Below are positions 58,182 to 64,000 of a stretch of DNA of 64,000 nucleotides, piece by piece. The translations under genes and the position numbers were made by a program. Position 1 is the stretch's first letter. Each line of letters opens with the position of its first letter. The notes under the pieces are model-generated. The model was not told the DNA's origin. It saw only the letters and a program-made list of their open reading frames with translations, and did no database searches. The stretch spans positions 37,090,650-37,154,649 of the forward strand of contig NC_063452.1 in assembly GCF_020379485.1 (NCBI RefSeq), read 5' to 3'. The DNA is from Brassica napus (lineage: Eukaryota > Streptophyta > Magnoliopsida > Brassicales > Brassicaceae).

Positions 58182-58203
58182 TCACCGGCTTTGAACAACC
58201 TCT
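58158..58203. repeat. tandem duplication at the NAC stop codon
   Basis: CACCGGCTTTGAACAACCT occurs twice in a row (about 58164 and 58183). The second copy spans the stop codon of the NAC gene, so the last residues before the stop lie in a duplicated unit. Confidence 0.85.
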
Positions 58204-58942
58204 TCGCCATCTGACTCATCCGACGCCTGCTCCTCCTCCTCGATCTCCTCCTCATTCTCTTCCTTTACGATCACCTTCACCGCTCTCCAGTTCTCTACCG
58301 CACCCTTAACCGCCAAAACATTAACCAAAACTATCAAAACATTAAAATAACCGCTCGAATCTAATACGAGAACGAACGAGTGGACGCATGGCTTACGCGA
58401 GGCAGAGAGGACGATGACCACCGTGTAGCCCTAGAGGAAAGAAGCCGAAACTCGTACATTATCCATGGAGTTATTGTTCCTCGAGGTCTTTTCCCAATAT
58501 AGAAAGCAAATGTCTTTTTCCTTCCTTCTAAATGATTACAACCACGATCTCCAGATTCCATTACTTCCTCTTCTTCACACTCTTCCCAGTAACCGGATAA
58601 CGTCTCTCTTCCTTTCTTCTCTATCTCTTCCTTCTTCACAAAGTAATACATTTCCGTGTTCTTATCTCCTATAACAACGTATACGTACAATACATTCTTT
58701 AAACCACATTAATCAATACATTTAATATGACTAGAGAGAAGAGTTTGGAGCAAACCTAGCAAGTCCCAAGGATCAACATTGCAAGAACGGAGCTCAGGGA
58801 GGTCGAAGTCCATCGGACCGTGGAGGACCTTCTTGGCTAGATACTCGAAAACAAGATCTTCATCATCCGGATCGAACCGAAACCCAGGAGGTAGTCTCAT
58901 ACTTCTTCCGTTCATGGCAAATCTTTGCGTAGAAATGTCCAT
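58182..58942 (-). CDS. short NAC-domain transcription factor, three exons
   Basis: Exons 58942-58756, 58668-58397 and 58304-58182 (187 + 272 + 123 nt, 193 aa), all with GT-AG junctions and a continuous frame. The NAC domain is clear: subdomain A LPPGFRFDPDDEDLVFEYLA, subdomain B DLPELRSCNVDPWDLLG, subdomain C/D MYYFVKKEE...GYWEECEEEEV and RKKTFAFYIGKRPRGTITPW followed by IMYEFRL. Subdomain C usually reads GYWKATG; here it is GYWEECEEEEV, so DNA binding may differ. The C-terminus is very short and acidic (EENEEEIEEEEQASDESDGE), with no obvious long activation domain. It would act in the nucleus. The start could also be the Met at residue 10. Confidence 0.85.
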
Positions 58943-59771
58943 CCGTACTTATCGATATGTTTTGTGTTTGGTTTATGTTGTTTATGTACTTATATGAGTA
59001 TCACCTTTAGTTCGGCAAAAGCGGATAATACTTTTCCTTTAAATACTTTACAATTAATTTCAAGAGATTAAATGATAAATTATCGTTACTTAACTGCCAA
59101 TTCAGAGTTGGAGTTCAATTGATATTATTTTTGTAGAACAAAAAGGGAGGATCGCGATTAAATTGTTGTTCATGTGCCCATGCAGTCAACGTTATTAAGA
59201 TTTTAAATACGACTTTTCTTTTTCCGTGGGGGTTCATTGGTTTAGGCCGTAGATGTTCTAGAAAGCCAAAAATTAGTTTAACGTCATACATGTCATCCAA
59301 TCAATTTTTTTTTTTTTTTTTAAATTTCAACAAAATTTTTTTTGAAAAATTAAAAAAGGGCCGTAGAAAGCTTTGTTTCTAGAGCAAAAAAAAAATAGTG
59401 CTTTACAAAGCTACAACAAAAATAGTTACAGCAAATAAATCTACAACTATAATTTTAAAACCAAAAAATAAAATCCACAACACTTACCAATCACCCCCGT
59501 AACAAAATAACCAAGTCTTTTTTTTTTTCCGATAAAGTTCCTCTCCCAAAATGAGGCTCTATAGCTCCTACCTCCTATACACAATATTTTCTCGTTTTTG
59601 TAAAATATTAAATTTTATAAAAAAATTCCAAAATTTTAACTGTAATTGCACAAATAACTAGTATTGGAATACTGTAAATTAAACTAAACATCAAGAACTT
59701 AAGGCGACAATGAACCAAAACCGCAAGTTAACCCTGACCAAGACTAATAACCAGCTAAGAAACAAGGTGGG
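58943..59771. other. NAC upstream region and decayed DNA
   Basis: Contains the NAC 5' flank, then AT-rich sequence with T/A homopolymer runs (59304-59322, 59521-59529). The 61-codon minus-strand frame at 59115-59300 is unsupported. Confidence 0.45.
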
Positions 59772-60087
59772 CTAGACCTTGGCGAAAAAGGAGAGATCGT
59801 AGCAAAAGATATGGCACCGCAAACTATCAAGAGATAGACCATCCTCAAACCTAGAAACTACGGCTTCCGTCGTTCCAACCAGAGAGAGACATGCCGGAAG
59901 AATCAAAGCACAAAGCCACCAAAAAACTGATTGAAGCAACTTCTGACGGAATGAGAGAGAGAGTGTACACGGAACATGCTGTCGTACGAAAGCTATAACT
60001 GAAGATTTTGTCTCCAAACTAACCCATCGGGACCCTATACGCTCATTGAACCAAAATCCCATATAGAGAAAACGGACCAAACATAGA

Positions 60088-60092
60088 CTTAC
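60088..60092. repeat. left TSD CTTAC
   Basis: Repeated at 61736-61740 on the other side of the solo LTR. Confidence 0.92.
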
Positions 60093-61735
60093 TGTAACAG
60101 CCCGATCCCCCGGCGTCCGACCGGGGTTATCGAAGGGGCGTTATGGACACATGTCTACTCATTTAGCCAACCCTACGTGTCCCGTTACTGGTCCCGAGAG
60201 ACGAGCGCATAACCTTCTTTGAAATACCGTCACACCCACATCCATATACTTCTAATTACAGTCCTGCGCACAGGGAAAAATGGAAATGGAGGGGTGAGTA
60301 ACAAGTTACTCAGTGAAGTGGTTCTAGCCCAGCCTGCCCGCATGACACTCTATACTACTCTATGCGGGAACTAGGACTGACTAGCCACTACAATCAGTTA
60401 ATGCATTTTATCATTTCCTAACGTCATCTATTGATTTTCCACATTCACTTCCATTCATTTCTAACAACCTAGTGATCAATCAATACAATGATCTCACTCA
60501 TTGCCACACACGTCAAACCCTAGGCTTAACCGACTCATCATACCAGTCCGACTCGATCCTATGACACCTTTAACTCCCTGTTACTCGACCATGAGCTAAA
60601 AACCCTACAATGCACGTCCTTTTCATCTTTTCGTCCTTTTCAACAATGGGTAGCCCCAACTAGGCTTCTACCCCATATTCTTGTGGATTGGCCACATCTC
60701 CTATGGGTGCTTCCATATTCTTGTGGATTGGCCACATCTCCTATGGATACCTAGCGTGGACTACTACCCCACATACTTTCCTTAGACCCTCTATATGCTT
60801 TCCCACCCATGCTTAACCTTAACATCATTCTCTCATACTTTTACTTATCCTTTCACTTCCTTATCATTTTCACTTATCCCTTCCCATTCTCATTTACCTT
60901 CCTTTTTCATTCATACTTGTACTTGGGACTCAATTCACTAGACGCCACCCGCTATCGGTGTCACACACAATACACATCGCATTCAATTTCTACTTTAATA
61001 ACTTTTATAATCATTACTCGTCTATCGTCCTAGCATTTATTTCTCTCTAGCATCCTAACTTCAATCACAACAACACATGGGACAACACATCCAAACATAC
61101 TAGAATCAACTACCAATCAATCATCACCACAACAATTCAATTCAGTTCATCGAGTCCCATTTATCAGTATGAGGGTTCTTATGCATCATGATCCATTCAT
61201 CTATCATCCTAGCAATACCATGTCCTATCAACCTAACTCCCAATCAGGGTCTAATCAAACCTAACTCCAACATATAGGAGTATACAGAATCATGAAAGAA
61301 GGTTGGGTTCGAGACACTCCACCTTAGTCTAGATCTGGATCTGGATCTGTAAACACGGATTTAAGAAGGTTGAGATCTGGTCACCACCACCACTTCACGG
61401 CGCCGGCGAGAGGGAGAGAGAGAGAGAGAGCGTGCGACGGCGAGGAGAGAGAGGGGGTGTCGGCGAGGAGAGAGAGAGAGAGAGCGACGCGCGGGAGAGA
61501 GAGAAAAGAGAGAGAGGCGGCGCAGGATAGAAGGGGAGAGAGCTCGACGGCTAGGGTTTTCGGCCTCCGGGAATTCTCTGCAGAGCTTCGCTTCAGATTT
61601 GTGATGAGGCAAAAAGGGAGGCTGCATCTCTTTTTATAGGAAAGGGGAAGGGAAACCCTAGGTTTTTGCCAAATGGGCCGTAGAGAAGCCCATATTCTTT
61701 GGGAAATTTTACGGGCCAGGAACCGGGCCGTTACA
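60093..61735. mobile_element. solo LTR, 1643 bp
   Basis: Starts TGTAACAGCCCG and ends CGGGCCGTTACA (near-perfect terminal inverted repeat), with TSD CTTAC. No internal domain. It includes a 45-bp tandem duplication (60674-60748), a GA-rich region (61409-61515) and a 'GATCTGGATCTGGATCTG' stretch. The TGTAACA-type start suggests a chromovirus-like gypsy family related to the LTR at 11373. Short frames inside are not supported. Confidence 0.9.
60674..60748. repeat. tandem duplication in the solo LTR
   Basis: CATATTCTTGTGGATTGGCC followed by ACATCTCCTATGG occurs twice (about 60676 and 60716). Confidence 0.88.
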
Positions 61736-62427
61736 CTTACCCTCTGGAGACAAGAATGGCAAGATAAGAGACAGACCAAGAGCCCAAATATTGCACATCC
61801 ATTAGATCAAAGCCAAACCTGACTTTGGAAAGGAGATCAGAGCCACAAACCTTAGTGGGGAAGATAGAGCAAGGTGTGGAGCCACACCACCGAGAATGCT
61901 CTAAGAAAGAGACTAGGAGACAGAACATGGAACGCTGGAATAGCTACTTCAACGCAGAGAAACTAGAAAAAAAAACCGCGGTCAGTGCGGATATACACCA
62001 CACACTACCACCTCATAAGCATGTTGCCACCACGTGCCACAACCTCCGAAAGACGTTAGCACACGAGCACACAACTTAGCGAGCCGACAGACCCAACCCA
62101 AAGAAGCTCACACGCTTCTACCAAATACCACTCGAAGAGTAGGAGAAAAATACTTTTGATCCACAAAATAAAAAACCTAAACAAACACCAGAAACAGGAG
62201 CACACAAGTACCGACATGCTTCTCAACGTCACACACGCATCACTCTTAAAGGAACTTAGCGGAAGCAAGAGAAAATCAATATCAGACAGATACACGAGAA
62301 CATAAATTAGAACAAACCCAAAGGAGGAGAAGCCGCTATTCTCTAGCACCACCACCATCAAAATCCCGACCGCAAACGCTTTTGAGACACCGGATCTGAA
62401 CCAGATCTGAGCCGCCGATGAGCTCAA

Positions 62428-63694
62428 CCCTGCTGAAGAATATAAATACCAAGAAAGTAAATAGAGGAGTTGTAAGCGATGGGAAAAAAATGCTAGAATT
62501 GGGTCTCATGCAGGTTATTAGAACTTAAATCTATAGATACTAAGGGTTTGATCCTAAAACTCAAATAAATTAGTAAGATATCCAGCTTTCGCTGCTAGTC
62601 TAATCAGAAGTCTGAATCCTATAATTCCAACTTTCGTATGCCAATTAAGGAAGAGTGTCGATGGATACTATAGAGTGTTGATCGATAATACTTTTAGACA
62701 AGCATTAATGTTCATATCGATTTGTTCACGAATTTAATTAAACCAACTCTCATATGCGCCTAACAACCTAGCTCAACATGATTTTATTCATGTAATTGAC
62801 CATGCTCTCGAGTGTCCCAATTATCCTATGTTCAGGTTTTTAGTTAATTATCGTAGAAACAAGAAATAAGGACAATCATGTGAAGTATGCAATATATCTA
62901 TATTTCAGAAGATCATCAAACCCTAGAAAACTCTAAACCTAACAAGTGCTCTACTCAGATATGATAGATGAACACCTAATAAAATAATAATAAATATCAT
63001 TAATAAATAAAAACTGGAGTTCCAAAAGAAATCTGAAGGAGTTTTTCGCTTCTCTCCAAATCTAATGGAAAGCCTAAACGCAAGTAAAAAAATAAAAGCA
63101 TAGCCTCCCCAATCGCTTAACAAAACATTATGTATAAGATCTAGACATAAACTGAGGTCTTCTGTAAATAATGGAAACTTTGTGGCACATTTACAATTTT
63201 TGAAACTTCATTAAAAAAATCGTCGGTTTGCTGATTTGGAGGAGTGTTGATCGTCACTCTTTGAGTGTCGTTCGACACTTCTTCTTTCTCGACATCTTCT
63301 CTTCGCGCGTCAGAAAGACCACTCTTCAGTAAAACGATCATAACTTTTGATTCAGTATCTTGATTGACCTCAAACCGATGGAATTGGAAAGCTAACTCAA
63401 ATATCTATTTTGTGTCAAAAGATGAGATTAATAGCACCGTGGGAAGGCCTCCATCCATTGCTAAACTTGTGATGCATCTGTGCAGTTTTACATCTCAAAA
63501 GCTATAGAATTTCCAAAGGGGTCTCAAGCAATACCGAAGTGGTATTTATCGACGCTGGTACCAATGGGCCTCAGTCGACATAACTTTTATATCACAAGCC
63601 TTTCTAAGGAGCTACTTCATGAAGAGGCTCATCAAATAGCCCAGTGTAAGAACCTAGATGCACACTTTTATCTTGTAGGATAGGAAATTCAACT
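62428..63694 (-). mobile_element. Athila-like LTR or 5' region, minus strand
   Basis: Sequence style matches the minus-strand Athila-like LTR at 23107-24257 ('CCTAGAAAACTC', 'CCTAACAACCTAGCTC', ATCGATCGA-like motifs at 62668 and 63247). No gene is seen. Borders could not be placed. Confidence 0.45.
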
Positions 63695-64000
63695 TCATAA
63701 ATAGAGCAGCGAACCACAAATTTTCATAGGGTCATGTATCCTCTTCACTCGTTTGTGAAAACCAGCAGCCTCTTCTGGGCGGATAGGTAGTTTTAGATGT
63801 TCAGGGACATCAAGGTGTGAGGCCTTGGACTTGTACATTCTCTCCTCAATTGGTTCCAGCTCATTCATGCAACATGACAGTTCCTCCAACCATGAGTGTC
63901 GATCTATATCGGCTGGGTGCTGAACGATGCTAGACTTTGGTAAACTCTCCAGATCTTTTCCGGTAGGATGCCGATCGATGTTAATTGGGTGTCGATCGAC
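63695..64000 (-). pseudogene. Athila-like gag-region frame with IDRHP repeats, partial
   Basis: Open from the window edge: VDRHPINIDRHPTGKDLESL, then SWLEELSCCMNELEPIEERM and HLKLPIRPEEAAGFHKRVKR, ending at a stop at 63695. The IDRH units are encoded by ATCGATCGACAC, the same motif scattered in the other Athila-like copies. The part beyond the window is unknown, so completeness cannot be judged. Confidence 0.55.

Larger units (their letters stand above)
59772..62427 (-). pseudogene. decayed repeat-type reading frame, split by a solo LTR
   Basis: Minus-strand pieces at 62427-62056 (MSSSAAQIWFRSGVSKAF..), 61928-61741 (FCLLVSFLEHSRWCGSTPCS..) and 60087-59772 (NERIGSRWVSLETKSSVIAF..). They are hydrophobic and Ser/Cys-rich, and together look like the same repetitive hypothetical frames seen in many crucifer repeats, possibly LINE-associated. 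No known domain. Removing the LTR plus one TSD rejoins the two left pieces. I cannot say whether it was ever translated. Confidence 0.4.

Noticed and set aside
61370..61779. Frames through the GA-rich part of the solo LTR
   Set aside because: Arg/Glu and Leu/Ser repeats come from (GA)n; they lie in a non-coding LTR.

Overview
This window looks like heterochromatic DNA from a Brassica-type crucifer (Brassica rapa, oleracea or napus, or a close relative). The evidence is the set of repeat families: Athila-like Ty3/gypsy elements whose sequence is full of TCGATCGA (encoding 'IDRH' repeats), a Tat-like gypsy element with antisense genes, an LTR element carrying a CGGTCGCTACGTAGCGACCG palindrome array, Helitrons with RPA-like genes, a CACTA element and a tRNA-derived SINE. 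Only two host genes look intact, both on the minus strand: an N-terminal MGCGGS protein (49778-51004, three exons, 288 aa) and a short NAC-domain gene (58182-58942, three exons, 193 aa).

Layout. 1-4800: the 3' end of an Athila-like element with its LTR, two further LTR pieces in inverted and direct order, a minus-strand remnant of another LTR family, and a minisatellite. 4802-25110: one Tat-like gypsy element (5' LTR, gag, protease, no reverse transcriptase, two antisense genes, truncated 3' LTR), about 8.1 kb without insertions. It was broken by a solo LTR (11373-22440, TSD GCTAT), itself broken by an 8.3 kb non-coding LTR element (12330-20672, TSD CTGAG), and separately by an Athila-type solo LTR (23107-24257, TSD GTAGT). 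25111-29843: a minus-strand Athila-like element with LTR, primer-binding site and gag-protease, truncated at the Tat LTR. 29844-39642: the 3' part of a plus-strand Athila-like element (end of RT, RNase H, integrase, ORF1/env-like, LTR), interrupted around 32830-35490 by DNA carrying fragments of unrelated host genes (aspartate-semialdehyde dehydrogenase, ArgJ).

39643-42545: two apparent Helitron 5' ends facing each other, each with RPA-like exons. 42645-49479: a CACTA (En/Spm) transposon with 3-bp TSD AAA, a decayed TNP2-like gene and a Transposase_24-like gene; a complete 1.6 kb Helitron (46639-48275) sits in an intron of the second gene. 49778-51004: MGCGGS host gene, with a SINE (13-bp TSD) and a minus-strand Helitron (51783-57062) upstream. 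57135-57456: a 322-bp fold-back element. 58182-58942: NAC gene. 59100-62430: a decayed repeat-like reading frame cut by a 1643-bp solo LTR (TSD CTTAC). 62430-64000: another minus-strand Athila-like fragment running off the edge.

Almost all transposon genes carry stops and frameshifts, so the window is mainly a record of nested insertion. Family names rest on motif recognition from the sequence alone; no database search was run. Element boundaries given with TSDs were read directly from the sequence.
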